A DNA stretch of 64,000 bases from Nocardia nova SH22a (GCF_000523235.1 NZ_CP006850.1:1736001-1800000); one strand, 5' to 3'. Shown: positions 33,148-42,597, numbered from the stretch's first letter. Notes: generated from the letters alone by a model not told the origin. A program made the numbers and translations.

Positions 33148-33517
33148 CGCGCTTGTCTACAACGTAGATTCAAGTCTACACCGTAGACAATCCGGGCTTC
33201 TGTCGCGTATCGGCAGGGGCGTGGCCGGTGCTCGCGGACCGGAAGGGATCGTGCGGCGCGGTTCAACCTCGGCCGCCTCGGCAAGGGCTCGGTGAAGTGC
33301 CCGTGGGTCGGGCCGTGCGAGGCGTTGTGCGGCACGTTTCGATCGCCGGGTTCGCCGCCGGTGTCAGGAAACCGGGGCGTCGGCGACCGCTTTCGAACCG
33401 GCCGCGCGCTCACAGTCGGCGCATAGCTTCGGCAAAGAGTCGGCCCACCTCCGCGCGTGATCATCGTTTCGATGGCCTCGGCGACAGCCGGGTGACGAGG
33501 CGGAGGAGAGGAATCCG
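33148..33517. other. 370-bp intergenic region before GT39 copy 2
   Basis: The left end holds the paired TetR-type dyads of the hydrolase operon, and the right end the ribosome-binding site of the GT39 gene (GGAGGAG). The 280 bp between show no supportable gene or structure. Confidence 0.55.
33155..33188. promoter_or_regulatory. Paired TetR operators upstream of the hydrolase-TetR operon
   Basis: Two 15-bp dyads, GTCTAC-AAC-GTAGAT (33155-33169) and GTCTAC-ACC-GTAGAC (33174-33188), are 19 bp apart centre to centre, just upstream of the hydrolase start. They fit autoregulation by the operon's TetR protein (inferred). Confidence 0.65.
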
Positions 33518-35587
33518 ATGACGATCACAGAGGCGCCGCGACGGCGGGCCGAGCGCGGCGAATCCACCGGGTCGCCGCCGCAGTCGGCCCGGTGGGGGGC
33601 GTGGATTTCGGGGGCGGCGGATCAGCCGCGGTGGGCGCGGCCCGGGCTGTTCGTGCTGCTCGCGGCCACGGCCGTGCTGTATCTGTGGGGGTTGTCGGCC
33701 TCCGGGTGGGCGAACGATTTCTATGCCGCCGCGGTGCAGGCCGGGACGCAGAGCTGGAAGGCGCTGCTGTTCGGGTCGCTGGACTCGGGTAATGCCATCA
33801 CCGTCGACAAGCCACCGGCGGCGCTGTGGGTGATGGGGCTGTCGGGGCGGTTGCTCGGCTTCAGTTCGTTCTCGCTGCTGCTGCCGCAGGCGTTGATGGG
33901 TGTGGCGTCGGTGGGGCTGCTCTACGGCGCGGTGCGGCGGTGGGCGGGGCCCGCGGCCGGGCTGATCGCCGGTGCGGGTCTGGCGCTGACTCCCGTCGCG
34001 GCGCTGATGTTCCGGTTCGACAATCCGGACGCGCTGCTGGTGCTGCTGCTCGTGGCCGCCGCGTACTGCACGGTGCGGGCGACCGAGAACGGCAGCGGCC
34101 GCTGGCTCGCACTGGCGGGCGTCGCGGTCGGATTCGGATTCCTCACCAAGATGTTGCAGGCCTTCCTGGTGCTGCCCGCCTTCGGGCTCGTATTCCTGAT
34201 CGCCGCGCCGATCGGCCTGGGCCGCCGCATTCTGAAACTGCTGGGAGCGCTTGTCGCACTGGTGATTTCGGGCGGATGGTTCGTGGCACTGGTGAGTCTG
34301 TGGCCCGCCGATTCCCGCCCGTACATCGGTGGTTCCACCAACAACAGCCTGCTCGACCTCGCCCTGGGTTACAACGGCCTGGGCCGGGTCATGGGCGGTG
34401 AGGGCAACGGCGGCGGCGGTGGCCCCGGCGGCGGCGGTAACACCGCATTCGGCGGCAGCACCGGCATCACCCGGCTGTTCGGCGATTCGATGGGCACCGA
34501 GATCTCCTGGCTGCTCCCCGCCGCGCTGATCGGCCTGGTGGCCGGACTGTGGTTCACCCGCCGCACCCCGCGCACCGGACACACCCGCGCGAGCCTGATC
34601 CTCTGGGGCGGTTGGCTTCTCGTCACCGGCGTGGTGTTCAGCTTCATGCAGGGCACGATTCATCCCTACTACACGGTGGCGCTGGCTCCCGCGATCGCGG
34701 CGCTGGTCGGCATCGCGGTGGCCGAACTGTGGCGGGGGCGGCAGTTCCGTTCGGCGCGTGTGGCTCTGGGGGCGATGCTCGCCCTGACCGGTATCTGGAA
34801 TTTCGTTCTCCTGGACCGCACCCCGGACTGGTATCCCTGGCTGCGCTGGGTAGTGCTGATCGGCTCGATCGCCATCGCCGCCGTGCTCATCGCCGGTGCG
34901 CACGCACTGGGCCGGTTCACGGTGATCGTCGCCGCGGCCGGACTGCTGTTCGGTTTCGCCGGAACCACCGCCTACGCCCTCGAGACCGCGGCGACACCGC
35001 ATTCGGGCTCCATCCCGACCTCCGGGCCGAATGCCGGCCAGGGGATGGGCGGCCCCGGCGGGAATTTCGGCGGCACCCCGACTGGTGGAAATGCCAGTGG
35101 CACAACGGGTTCGGGTGCCGGTAATGCCGGGGGAGCGACACCCCCCGGATCCGCCGACGCACCGGGTACCGACAGCACCTCTTCGGCGCCGGGCACGGAC
35201 AGCACCTCGCAGTCCGGCGCGCACAGCGCGGGACCGAGCGGCGGGATGTCCGACAACACCGCCCTGCAGGAACTGATCAAGAGTGCGAACAATCGCTGGG
35301 CCGCCGCCACGGTCGGCTCCCAGTCCGCGGGCAGTCTCGAATTGTCCACGGGCGCATCGATCATGGCGATCGGCGGCTTCACCGGAAGTGACAACTCGCC
35401 GACCCTGGCCCAGTTCCAGGAGTACGTGAACAACGGCGAGATCCACTACTTCTTCGCCGGCGGCGGCGGTGGACCCGGTGGCGGCTCCGGCAGTGCGAGC
35501 GAGATCACCTCGTGGGTCGAATCGCATTACACCGCAATAACAGTGGGCGGAACCACCGTCTACGATCTCACCCAGCCCACCGGCTGA
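33518..35587 (+). CDS. GT39-family membrane glycosyltransferase (ArnT/PMT-like), copy 2
   Basis: A 689-residue polytopic membrane protein, paralogous along its full length to the one at 26607. Shared blocks include SGWANDFYAAAVQAG, ALMFRFDNPDALLVLLL, GFGFLTKMLQAF, DSRPYIGGS, LALGYNGLGR and the C-terminal PTLAQFQEYVNNGEIHYFF. A Gly-rich loop (GEGNGGGGGPGGGG) and a Gly/Ser/Thr-rich linker (about residues 500-570) differ from copy 1. The ATG at 33518 follows GGAGGAG. It probably transfers sugar from a polyprenyl donor on the outside of the membrane. A perfect terminator follows. Confidence 0.9.
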   Translation: MTITEAPRRRAERGESTGSPPQSARWGAWISGAADQPRWARPGLFVLLAATAVLYLWGLSASGWANDFYAAAVQAGTQSWKALLFGSLDSGNAITVDKPPAALWVMGLSGRLLGFSSFSLLLPQALMGVASVGLLYGAVRRWAGPAAGLIAGAGLALTPVAALMFRFDNPDALLVLLLVAAAYCTVRATENGSGRWLALAGVAVGFGFLTKMLQAFLVLPAFGLVFLIAAPIGLGRRILKLLGALVALVISGGWFVALVSLWPADSRPYIGGSTNNSLLDLALGYNGLGRVMGGEGNGGGGGPGGGGNTAFGGSTGITRLFGDSMGTEISWLLPAALIGLVAGLWFTRRTPRTGHTRASLILWGGWLLVTGVVFSFMQGTIHPYYTVALAPAIAALVGIAVAELWRGRQFRSARVALGAMLALTGIWNFVLLDRTPDWYPWLRWVVLIGSIAIAAVLIAGAHALGRFTVIVAAAGLLFGFAGTTAYALETAATPHSGSIPTSGPNAGQGMGGPGGNFGGTPTGGNASGTTGSGAGNAGGATPPGSADAPGTDSTSSAPGTDSTSQSGAHSAGPSGGMSDNTALQELIKSANNRWAAATVGSQSAGSLELSTGASIMAIGGFTGSDNSPTLAQFQEYVNNGEIHYFFAGGGGGPGGGSGSASEITSWVESHYTAITVGGTTVYDLTQPTG

Positions 35588-35600
35588 GTCCGAGTGAACG

Positions 35601-35635
35601 ACGAGGCCCGGACGACATCGTCGTCCGGGCCTCGT
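35601..35635. terminator. Strong bidirectional terminator
   Basis: Perfect 16-bp arms (35601-35616 and 35620-35635, 3-nt loop ATC) sit between convergent genes: the GT39 stop at 35587 and the SapA-like stop at 35660. Confidence 0.85.
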
Positions 35636-35659
35636 GCTGTCATCGGTGCGAGCGAACGA

Positions 35660-36067
35660 CTATCGCCCGCAGTGCACGCCGAAGTCCTGCCACAGATCGT
35701 CCTGGATGCGCCCGCCCCAGTCGATGCACTTGCCCTCGGCCTCGACCTTCGCGTAGGCGAACTCGCCGAACTTGCGGTCGTCGTTGATCACCACCGCGGA
35801 GTGGTCCTTCGACTGCCGCACCGCGGCGCCCATCGAGATCGGCTCGCCCGGATGGTCCCGCACGGTCACCACACAGTTGGTCCGGCCGTTGTAGGTGAGA
35901 AAGACCGTGCCGCCCTTCAGTTCGTGCTTGTCGATCACGTTGAAACCGTCACCGCACTGGCCGTGGTAGGACGCCGCGGCGGCGGTGGCGGGAAACAGCA
36001 CCGCCGCCCCGGCGGTGATCCCGAGGGCGGCCGCGCATGCGGCGATGGACTTGGTGACGTCGATCAA
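35660..36067 (-). CDS. Secreted SapA-like (spore-associated protein A-like) protein
   Basis: A 135-residue exported protein. Residues 1-32 are a signal peptide ending ATAAAA. The mature part has YHGQCGDGFNVIDKHEL, GTVFLTYNGRTNCVVTV and GKCIDWGGRI, with four cysteines, matching Streptomyces SapA-type proteins. Streptomyces SapA is found on spores; its biochemical role is unknown. The only suitable start is a TTG at 36067 with AGGA at a long distance, so the start is uncertain. It stands alone. Confidence 0.8.
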   Translation of the reverse strand: MIDVTKSIAACAAALGITAGAAVLFPATAAAASYHGQCGDGFNVIDKHELKGGTVFLTYNGRTNCVVTVRDHPGEPISMGAAVRQSKDHSAVVINDDRKFGEFAYAKVEAEGKCIDWGGRIQDDLWQDFGVHCGR

Positions 36068-36327
36068 TCTGGACCCGATTCCTTTTCTGCTCTGCTGCCG
36101 AGGGTTCGGCGGGCTCCCCGATCCGGGTACCCCGCATGTCGGCGCTGTTCACCGACCCCCTGCTCCGAACCTACGACGGCGCCCGCCGTCGGCGCCTCGG
36201 CGCACCTCCCACATCTGGGGGCCCGCACCCGACGCGAACCGCCGACGGGAACGGCACCGGGCGCGTGTGCGAATCATTCGCCCACGCGCCCGGAAGCGAT
36301 CTCCGACGACTGCCGCCGCCCGAGCGA

Positions 36328-37011
36328 CTACTGGTCGTACGGCTGGCTCATGGTGTGCTGGAACTTGATCGCGGACGCGATGCCGACCGGCACGCCGAGG
36401 AGGGCGGCGCCGAGGATGGCGCCCAGACCGCCGAGGATGCCCGCACCGGCCAGGCAGCCCGCGATGAGGGTCAGCCCGGCGCCGTCGAGAACCGGTGCGC
36501 CGACCACGCCGCCCGCGATGGCGCCGACACCGCAGCCGACCGCGACACCGATCAACCCGCCGGTCATGGTGCCGACCGAGGTGGCAAGGCCGAACTCGTT
36601 GATGGCGGCCTGGATCGCCGCGTCGAAACGCTCGGTCTGCGGATCACCGTCGATGTTCTCGAGATGCAGTTCCGGCGTGGCGGCGCGCACGGCCTTCCGC
36701 ACTTCGGGAGCGGCGTGGGTGGCGGCCAGCGCCTTCGGCTCGGACGCGAATTCCGGTACACCGGAGATCGTGGCGCCCGAGGCGTCGCGCACCTGGAACT
36801 GCCCACCGGCGGTGACGAGTGTGGCCGCGCCGGTCTCGATGACGACGGACTGGTCCTCGGTGGAGCTGGTGTAGAGCACACCCGGCATGATCTCGGTGCT
36901 CAGGACGTGATCCGCGGTCTTCGCGGGCGCGGCCGACGCGGTGGCCGTGCCGATGCCCAGCGCGCTCACCGTCGCGACCGCCAGCACGGACATACGAGTG
37001 ATCTTGTTCAT
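36328..37011 (-). CDS. Secreted protein with hydrophobic Gly-rich C-terminus
   Basis: A 227-residue exported protein. The signal peptide covers residues 1-28 (VSALGIGTATASAAPA). A beta-rich middle region (about 35-110) is followed by a long Gly/Ala/Val-rich hydrophobic segment (about 145-215), which could form membrane helices or insert into a lipid layer. The ATG at 37011 has AGGGA upstream. I recognise this layout from nocardial hypothetical proteins but know no function. It is a single gene on the minus strand. Confidence 0.75.
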   Translation of the reverse strand: MNKITRMSVLAVATVSALGIGTATASAAPAKTADHVLSTEIMPGVLYTSSTEDQSVVIETGAATLVTAGGQFQVRDASGATISGVPEFASEPKALAATHAAPEVRKAVRAATPELHLENIDGDPQTERFDAAIQAAINEFGLATSVGTMTGGLIGVAVGCGVGAIAGGVVGAPVLDGAGLTLIAGCLAGAGILGGLGAILGAALLGVPVGIASAIKFQHTMSQPYDQ

Positions 37012-37219
37012 GTCATCCCTGTTCTCTGCTGCGTTCTGTGCGGTCCCGGCAATGCGGAACCACCTGCCGCCCGGATCGGACGGCCCCTCATCCGGGAGCC
37101 GCACAGACGGACGTCGTCGACGCCCGCGTGTGCGGCTCCCGGCAGCGAGAACAGAGATTAACGGAAATGATTTCCATTCTCCATTCGGGTGGGAGATCGG
37201 TGTGTGTGGGGTGTGTGTG

Positions 37220-37834
37220 CTAAGGCTCGTCGTCGGCGGCGGGAGCGGCGCGCAAGGCGGGCAGCAGGTAGCTGCGCAGGTGGCGGCGGACCGCGGTGGC
37301 GTCGTCGGGGTCGATGGTGTCACCGGCGATGGTGCCGAGACTGATCAGGACGCGAGCCACCCATTCGGCGACCTCGGCCAGGTTGTGGGCCGGGTGGATC
37401 TCGCCGCGTTCGGCGGCGCGGTCGATGTAGGGGCGCCAGAAGGCGGCCAGCGCGGGGACCAGGGCGGCGACACCGGCACCGGCGCAGGCGGCGAATTCCT
37501 CCGGTTCGGAGGTGCGCAGGCGCATGAGCAGGGCGCCGGGATCGTCGTAGGCGCCGCGGCCGATCCGCACGCCGACGGTGAGCTGATCGGCGAAGCTGCC
37601 GAGGGCGTCGAGTTCGGTGCGCGCGTCGTTCCACCAGGTGTCGGTCAGGCGCACGATCGCGGCGCCGATGAGCGCCTGCTTGTCCGGGAAGTGCCGGTAC
37701 AGCCAGGCCCGCGACACACCGGCCGCCTCGGCCACCTCCATCATGGTGGTGGCGCGAATTCCCTTGGCCGCCAGTAGTTTCTGGGTGGCCTCCAGTAGCC
37801 GATCACCCACCGTCGTGGTTGTCGTTTCGGTCAT
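37220..37834 (-). CDS. TetR-family transcriptional regulator
   Basis: A 204-residue TetR repressor with HTH LLAAKGIRATTMMEVAEAAG then VSRAWLYRHFPDKQALIGAA. The ATG at 37834 has AAGGGG seven bases upstream; the open leader beyond is Arg-rich and unlikely. It is divergent from the monooxygenase-hydrolase-SDR operon starting at 37978. A perfect 16-bp dyad in the 143-bp gap is its likely operator. A ketone or lipid substrate of the operon could be the inducer (inferred). Confidence 0.9.
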   Translation of the reverse strand: MTETTTTTVGDRLLEATQKLLAAKGIRATTMMEVAEAAGVSRAWLYRHFPDKQALIGAAIVRLTDTWWNDARTELDALGSFADQLTVGVRIGRGAYDDPGALLMRLRTSEPEEFAACAGAGVAALVPALAAFWRPYIDRAAERGEIHPAHNLAEVAEWVARVLISLGTIAGDTIDPDDATAVRRHLRSYLLPALRAAPAADDEP

Positions 37835-37922
37835 CCGCCGCCCCTTCCGCCGCGCGCCCGATCGGGCCGCGTTCGCCCGGTTCACCGAAAACCCTAGCAA
37901 TCTGTGGACAGATCTGAGAATG

Positions 37923-37938
37923 TGTCTACTCGTAGACA
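37923..37938. promoter_or_regulatory. TetR operator for the FMO operon
   Basis: TGTCTAC-TC-GTAGACA is a perfect 7-bp dyad, followed by an isolated half-site TGTCTAC at 37951. It lies between the divergent TetR and monooxygenase genes. It shares GTCTAC/GTAGAC half-sites with the hydrolase-operon operators at 33155-33188. Confidence 0.65.
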
Positions 37939-37977
37939 TAATTCCGAATCTGTCTACTGGGTGTGAAAGGAGTGGTG

Positions 37978-39354
37978 ATGTATCAACCGCGTACCGCGGT
38001 GATCGGCGCCGGAATCAGCGGGTTGACCGCGGGCAAGATGCTCGCGGACTACGGGGTTCCGTATACGTGCTTCGAATCGTCGGACCGGGTCGGCGGGAAC
38101 TGGGCCTTCGGCAATCCGAACGGGCACAGCAGCGCCTATCGCTCCCTGCACATCGACACCTCGAAACATCAGCTGTCGTTCCGCGATTTCCCGATGCCCG
38201 AGGAGTTTCCCGACTTCCCGCACCACACCCAGATCAAGCAGTACCTCGACGACTACTGCGCGGCCTTCGATCTGTACCGGTCGATCGAGTTCGGCAACGG
38301 TGTCGAACACGCGCGCCGGTTGCCGGGCGGCGGCTGGGAACTGCGCACGCAGCGAAACGAGGTGCGGCACTTCGATTTCCTGGTCGTCGCCAACGGGCAC
38401 CACTGGGATCCGCGGTATCCGGAGTTCCCGGGTGAGTTCACCGGCCGGACCATGCACGCCCACCACTACATCGACCCGCGCACCCCGATGGACTTCACCG
38501 ATCAGCGCATCCTGGTGGTCGGGCTCGGCAACAGCGCGGCCGACATCGCCGTGGAGCTGTCGTCGAAAGCGCTGGGCAACAAGCTGACCCTGTCCACCCG
38601 CTCCGGCGCGTGGATCGTGCCCAAGTACATCGCGGGCCGCCCCGCCGACAAGTACTACCGCACCAGCCCGCACATCCCGTTCTCCTGGCAGCGCAAGATC
38701 GCGCAGTGGGGTCAGCCGCTGACCGCGGGACGGCCGGAGAACTACGGCCTGCCCAAGCCCAATCACAAATTCTTCGAGGCGCATCCGACCCAGTCGGTGG
38801 AGTTGCCGCTGCGGCTGGGCTCCGGCGATGTGATCCCCAAGCCGAATATCGATCGATTCGACGGCGCCACAGTGCATTTCGCCGACGGCACCTCCGACGA
38901 CTTCGATGTGATCATCTACGCCACCGGCTACAACATCACCTTCCCGTTCTTCGATCCGGAGTTCATCAGCGCACCGGAGAACAGGATCGACCTCTACAAG
39001 CGGATGTTCCTGCCCGGTATCGAGGATCTGGTCTTCGCGGGTTTCGCCCAGTCCACGCCGACGCTGTTCCCCTTCGTCGAATGCCAGGCCCGGCTGATCG
39101 GCGCCTACGCGGTGGGCCGCTACCGGCTGCCGTCGGCGGCGGAGATGAAGCAGGTGATCGTCGCCGAACAGCAGCACTACACCGGGCACATGGTGCCCAG
39201 CGCCCGGCACACCCAGCAGGTGGACTACTTCCTCTACGAACACGATATGCGGGTGCGGGAGATACCCGCCGGTGCGCGCCGCGCCGCGAGCGACGGACCA
39301 CCGCCGTGGGCGCGGGTGACCGAGACCGACGAGCCGGTGGGAGTGGGACAGTGA
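37978..39354 (+). CDS. Flavin-containing monooxygenase (FMO type)
   Basis: A 458-residue flavoprotein monooxygenase. FAD-binding GAGISG (residues 9-14), the FMO fingerprint region FTGRTMHAHHY (about 156-166), NADPH-binding GLGNSAAD and the late ATGYN are visible. FMOs and related Baeyer-Villiger enzymes insert one oxygen atom into ketones, amines or sulfides. The ATG at 37978 follows AAAGGAG. It is the first gene of a three-gene coupled operon with an alpha/beta hydrolase and an SDR, an arrangement that resembles the mycobacterial mymA region. Confidence 0.9.
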   Translation: MYQPRTAVIGAGISGLTAGKMLADYGVPYTCFESSDRVGGNWAFGNPNGHSSAYRSLHIDTSKHQLSFRDFPMPEEFPDFPHHTQIKQYLDDYCAAFDLYRSIEFGNGVEHARRLPGGGWELRTQRNEVRHFDFLVVANGHHWDPRYPEFPGEFTGRTMHAHHYIDPRTPMDFTDQRILVVGLGNSAADIAVELSSKALGNKLTLSTRSGAWIVPKYIAGRPADKYYRTSPHIPFSWQRKIAQWGQPLTAGRPENYGLPKPNHKFFEAHPTQSVELPLRLGSGDVIPKPNIDRFDGATVHFADGTSDDFDVIIYATGYNITFPFFDPEFISAPENRIDLYKRMFLPGIEDLVFAGFAQSTPTLFPFVECQARLIGAYAVGRYRLPSAAEMKQVIVAEQQHYTGHMVPSARHTQQVDYFLYEHDMRVREIPAGARRAASDGPPPWARVTETDEPVGVGQ

Positions 39355-40286
39355 CCTATCGTCAGATCAGCTTCGAATCCGCCGGGACCGTGTGTGACGC
39401 TTGGTATTTCGAGGGTGAGCCGGGGCCGTTCGACGGACCGGGCGGCCGCCCCGTGGTGGTGATGGCGCACGGCTTCGGTGGTACCAAGGATTCCGGCCTC
39501 GAACCCTTCGCGCAGCGGTTGAGCGCGGCCGGGCTGGCCGTATTCGCCTTCGACTACCGGGGTTTCGGCGCCTCGGCCGGTGAGCCGCGCCAGCGCGTGT
39601 CGATGGTCGCGCAGGCGCGGGACTATCGCGCCGCGCTGGCGGCGGCCGCGCGGCAGCCGGGCGTGGATCCGAATCGGCTGGTGCCGTGGGGTATTTCGCT
39701 GTCGGGCGGGCACGCGCTGACCGTCGCCGCCGATCGCCGCGACATCGCCGCGGTGATCGGGGTCGTGCCGCTGGTGAACGGATTGGCCGCGGGCCGAGTG
39801 GCTTTCGAGCAGGTCGGTGCGGGCGCCATCGCGAAATCCACGGTGTCGAGTGTGCGCAGTGCGCTGGCGGGCCGATTCGGCGGCAACCGGGTCATGATGC
39901 CGCTGGTGGGCAGGCCGGGTGAGCGGGCCGCGCTGACCGCCGAAGGCTATTACGAGGCATACACCTCGATGGCCGGTCCGACCTGGCGCAACGAGGTCGA
40001 CGCGGCGATCGGCCTCGAACTGGGCGGTTACCGGGCCGACCGGATCGCCGCGCGGATCGCCGCACCCGTGCTGTTGCAGATCGCCGATTTCGACCGGGCC
40101 GCGCCCGCCCACGCCGCGGCCAAGGCGGGCTTCGCCGCCCGCGCGGAGGTCCGGCACTATCCCTGCGATCATTTCGACCTGTTCGCGGGCAGCCCGTTCT
40201 TCGAGGCGGCGGTCGGACATCAGGTGCACTTCCTGGCCCGGCATCTCGGCGTCGAGCGCGAATCCGCCGCGGAGGTGGCGCGATGA
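39351..40286 (+). CDS. Alpha/beta hydrolase
   Basis: A 311-residue hydrolase of the dienelactone/X-Pro-peptidase-like group. Oxyanion region VVVMAHGFGGTKDSGL, nucleophile elbow GISLSGG (about residues 120-126) and a terminal His in PCDHFDLF are present. The GTG start overlaps the monooxygenase stop (GTGA), so translation is coupled. A sensible pathway is hydrolysis of the ester made by Baeyer-Villiger oxidation (inferred). The next gene overlaps by four bases. Confidence 0.88.
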   Translation: MTYRQISFESAGTVCDAWYFEGEPGPFDGPGGRPVVVMAHGFGGTKDSGLEPFAQRLSAAGLAVFAFDYRGFGASAGEPRQRVSMVAQARDYRAALAAAARQPGVDPNRLVPWGISLSGGHALTVAADRRDIAAVIGVVPLVNGLAAGRVAFEQVGAGAIAKSTVSSVRSALAGRFGGNRVMMPLVGRPGERAALTAEGYYEAYTSMAGPTWRNEVDAAIGLELGGYRADRIAARIAAPVLLQIADFDRAAPAHAAAKAGFAARAEVRHYPCDHFDLFAGSPFFEAAVGHQVHFLARHLGVERESAAEVAR

Positions 40287-41044
40287 CCGCGCGCGGTGCG
40301 ATGGTGGTCGGCGGTGGCTCGGGCATCGGCCGCGCCACCGCGCACGCCCTGGCCCGCGACGGGTTCCGGGTGGTGATCGCCGATGTGAATCCCGAGGCGG
40401 CCCGCACCGTGGCGGGGGAGCTGGGTGAGTCCGCGACGGCGCTGGAACTCGATGTCACCGACGAGGATTCGGTGGCCGCCGGGTTCGGTGCGGCCGGGCA
40501 ACTGCACGCGGTGGTCAACTGCGCCGGGCTGTCCATGCCCGGCCCGATCACCGAACTCGAACTGGCACACTGGAAGACGACCGTCGACGTCTGCCTGACC
40601 GGTTCGTTCCTGGTGGTCAAGTACGCGGGACGGCATCTGGCCGACGCCGGATCCATCACCTGTATCGCCTCGCTCAATGCCCGCCAGCCGGGAACGGGCA
40701 TGGCGAGCTACTGCGCCGCCAAGGCCGGGGTGCTGATGCTGGTGGAGGTTGCCGCGCTGGAACTGGCCGAGCGCGGAATCCGGGTCAACGCCATCAGTCC
40801 CGGTCTGGTCGATACGCCGCTGGTGGCGGGCATCGCGTACGTGCCGGGGCTCACCGAGGAGTATCTGGAGAACACCCCGCTGGGCCGTAGCGGGCGGCCG
40901 GAGGAGATCGCCGAGACGGCGGCCTTCCTCGCCTCCGACCGCGCCTCCTGGATGACCGGTGCGACCATCGATCTCAACGGCGGCGCGCACCTCAAGCGGT
41001 ATCCGGATGTGCTGGCCCGGGTGCGGGCACTGCAGGACGGCTGA
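40283..41044 (+). CDS. Short-chain dehydrogenase/reductase (SDR)
   Basis: A 253-residue classical SDR. Cofactor motif GGGSGIGRA (residues 10-18), NCAG, active-site Ser in ASLNARQ and the YCAAK catalytic pair are present. The C-terminal LGRSGRPEEIAETAAFLASDRASWMTG and IDLNGG complete the family signature. It interconverts alcohol and ketone using NAD(P)H. The ATG overlaps the hydrolase stop (ATGA). As the third gene of the operon it could supply the ketone for the monooxygenase or process the released alcohol (inferred). Confidence 0.92.
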   Translation: MTARGAMVVGGGSGIGRATAHALARDGFRVVIADVNPEAARTVAGELGESATALELDVTDEDSVAAGFGAAGQLHAVVNCAGLSMPGPITELELAHWKTTVDVCLTGSFLVVKYAGRHLADAGSITCIASLNARQPGTGMASYCAAKAGVLMLVEVAALELAERGIRVNAISPGLVDTPLVAGIAYVPGLTEEYLENTPLGRSGRPEEIAETAAFLASDRASWMTGATIDLNGGAHLKRYPDVLARVRALQDG

Positions 41045-41050
41045 CGCGGA

Positions 41051-42547
41051 CTACCCGCGGGAGTCGTCGCGGCGGAAGATCGCCAGCGTCGAGGGGCCGC
41101 CGACGAAGTCGAAAGACGCGCTGCGCGTGTCGACTTCACCGTCGGTGGCCAGCGAGACCGGCGCTCCCTCGACGCGCACGCGCAGTTTGTCCGCGTGCCG
41201 GTGCGCATAGGTCGGGGAATCGCCGAGGGTTCCGGTGATCGAGGCCCAGATCAGCCGTAGCCGGGAGAACCGGCGATCGGCACGCAGGAACCGGATGTCG
41301 AGACCCGCGCCGTGCAGATCGGTGCGCGCGGTCGGAACCTGGTCGCCGGGGCGGTAGGTTCCGTTGCCCACGAACAGCATCCACACCGCGGCGCGGTCGC
41401 CGTCGATGGTCGTGCGCAGCGGCTGGGCACGCAGCAGCACCCGTACCATCGCCACCGCCGCGGCGGGCCACTTGCCGACCCGGTGTTCCCAGCGCTCGCG
41501 CAACCGGACGAAGTCGGGATGTCCGCCGAGACTGGCGGTGTTGATCACCGTGCGTTCGGTGCCGTCGTCCAGGCGCACCCGGGCGGTGTCGGCGAGGGCG
41601 ACCCGGCCCGCGGTCAGTGCGGTCAGGGTCGTCGCGATGTCGTCGGCGCCGATGTCGCGCGCGAAGTGATTGAGCGTGCCGCCGGGGAATACGGCCAGCG
41701 GAAGTCCGTGCCGCACCGCGGCTTCGGCGACAGCCGAGACGGTGCCGTCGCCGCCGAGCACGCCGAGCGCCCGGGCCGAACCGTCGCGCACCCGGGTGTC
41801 GATCTCGGCGTCGAGGTCGACGTCCTCGCCGAGTTCCACGACGACGGCGCGGGGCACATGCCGGGTGAGTTCGGCGAGCAGCGAGGTCCCGTCGCCGCTA
41901 CCGGACTGCGGATTGGCGATCAGCAGCAGACCGTCGCCGCCGATCACCGGCTCGATCCGCTGCACGGGCCCCACCAGCGCCGGTTCGTCCCGGCGCACCG
42001 CCCACCAGCGCCGGGTGCCGACCGCGACCGCCGCCCCGAGCGCGGCCCCGGCCAGTACATCGGTGGGCCAGTGCACGCCCACGTGGACGCGGGAGTAGGC
42101 GACCGCCGCCGCCACCGGTGCGACCGCGACCGCGGCCGCGGGCGATTCGAGGGCGACGCCGACCGCGAAGGCCGCCGCCGAGGCCGCGTGCCCGGAGGGA
42201 AACGACGACGACACCGGTGGCGAGATCAGGCGGCGCATCAACGGCACCGCTTCGGCGGGCGGGCGGCGGCGCGGAAACAGTGGTTTGGCAACGCCGTTGG
42301 CGAGCGCACTGGCGATGCCCGCGGCGACCAGACCGCGGGCTCCGGCGCGTCGTTGCCGACCGGTGCCGAAGACGATCGCGGCCGTGCCGACGGCGATCCA
42401 CACGCGGTTGGCGTTGGCCGCGATCGTGAGCGAGCGCAGAACCGTATCCGCCGAACTCGGCCGCAGTTGCGCGCTCCGGCCGACCAGATGCCGATCCACC
42501 GCGTTGATGCCGCGGAGCCGCCGCGGTACGAGCTGAGGCCGTCGCAT
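41051..42547 (-). CDS. PAP2 phosphatase-diacylglycerol kinase fusion
   Basis: A 498-residue two-domain lipid enzyme. The N-terminal PAP2 domain has all three motifs: K88-x6-R95-P96, PSGH (117-120) and SRVHVGVHWPTD (152-163), within several membrane helices. The C-terminal diacylglycerol/sphingosine-kinase-like domain begins near residue 205 (LLLIANPQSGSGDG) and has GGDGT at 265-269 and FPGGTLNHFARD. The halves catalyse opposing reactions, removing and adding phosphate on lipids. Similar fusions occur in mycobacteria. It converges with the SDR operon six bases away. Confidence 0.9.
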   Translation of the reverse strand: MRRPQLVPRRLRGINAVDRHLVGRSAQLRPSSADTVLRSLTIAANANRVWIAVGTAAIVFGTGRQRRAGARGLVAAGIASALANGVAKPLFPRRRPPAEAVPLMRRLISPPVSSSFPSGHAASAAAFAVGVALESPAAAVAVAPVAAAVAYSRVHVGVHWPTDVLAGAALGAAVAVGTRRWWAVRRDEPALVGPVQRIEPVIGGDGLLLIANPQSGSGDGTSLLAELTRHVPRAVVVELGEDVDLDAEIDTRVRDGSARALGVLGGDGTVSAVAEAAVRHGLPLAVFPGGTLNHFARDIGADDIATTLTALTAGRVALADTARVRLDDGTERTVINTASLGGHPDFVRLRERWEHRVGKWPAAAVAMVRVLLRAQPLRTTIDGDRAAVWMLFVGNGTYRPGDQVPTARTDLHGAGLDIRFLRADRRFSRLRLIWASITGTLGDSPTYAHRHADKLRVRVEGAPVSLATDGEVDTRSASFDFVGGPSTLAIFRRDDSRG

Positions 42548-42597
42548 TCAGGCAGACTACCGGCACGGAACCGGAGTGCACCCGGGAGTAATCGGAC

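Noticed and set aside
33461..35527. 688-codon minus-strand frame
   Set aside because: Antisense of the GT39 gene; low-complexity Arg/Gln/His product.
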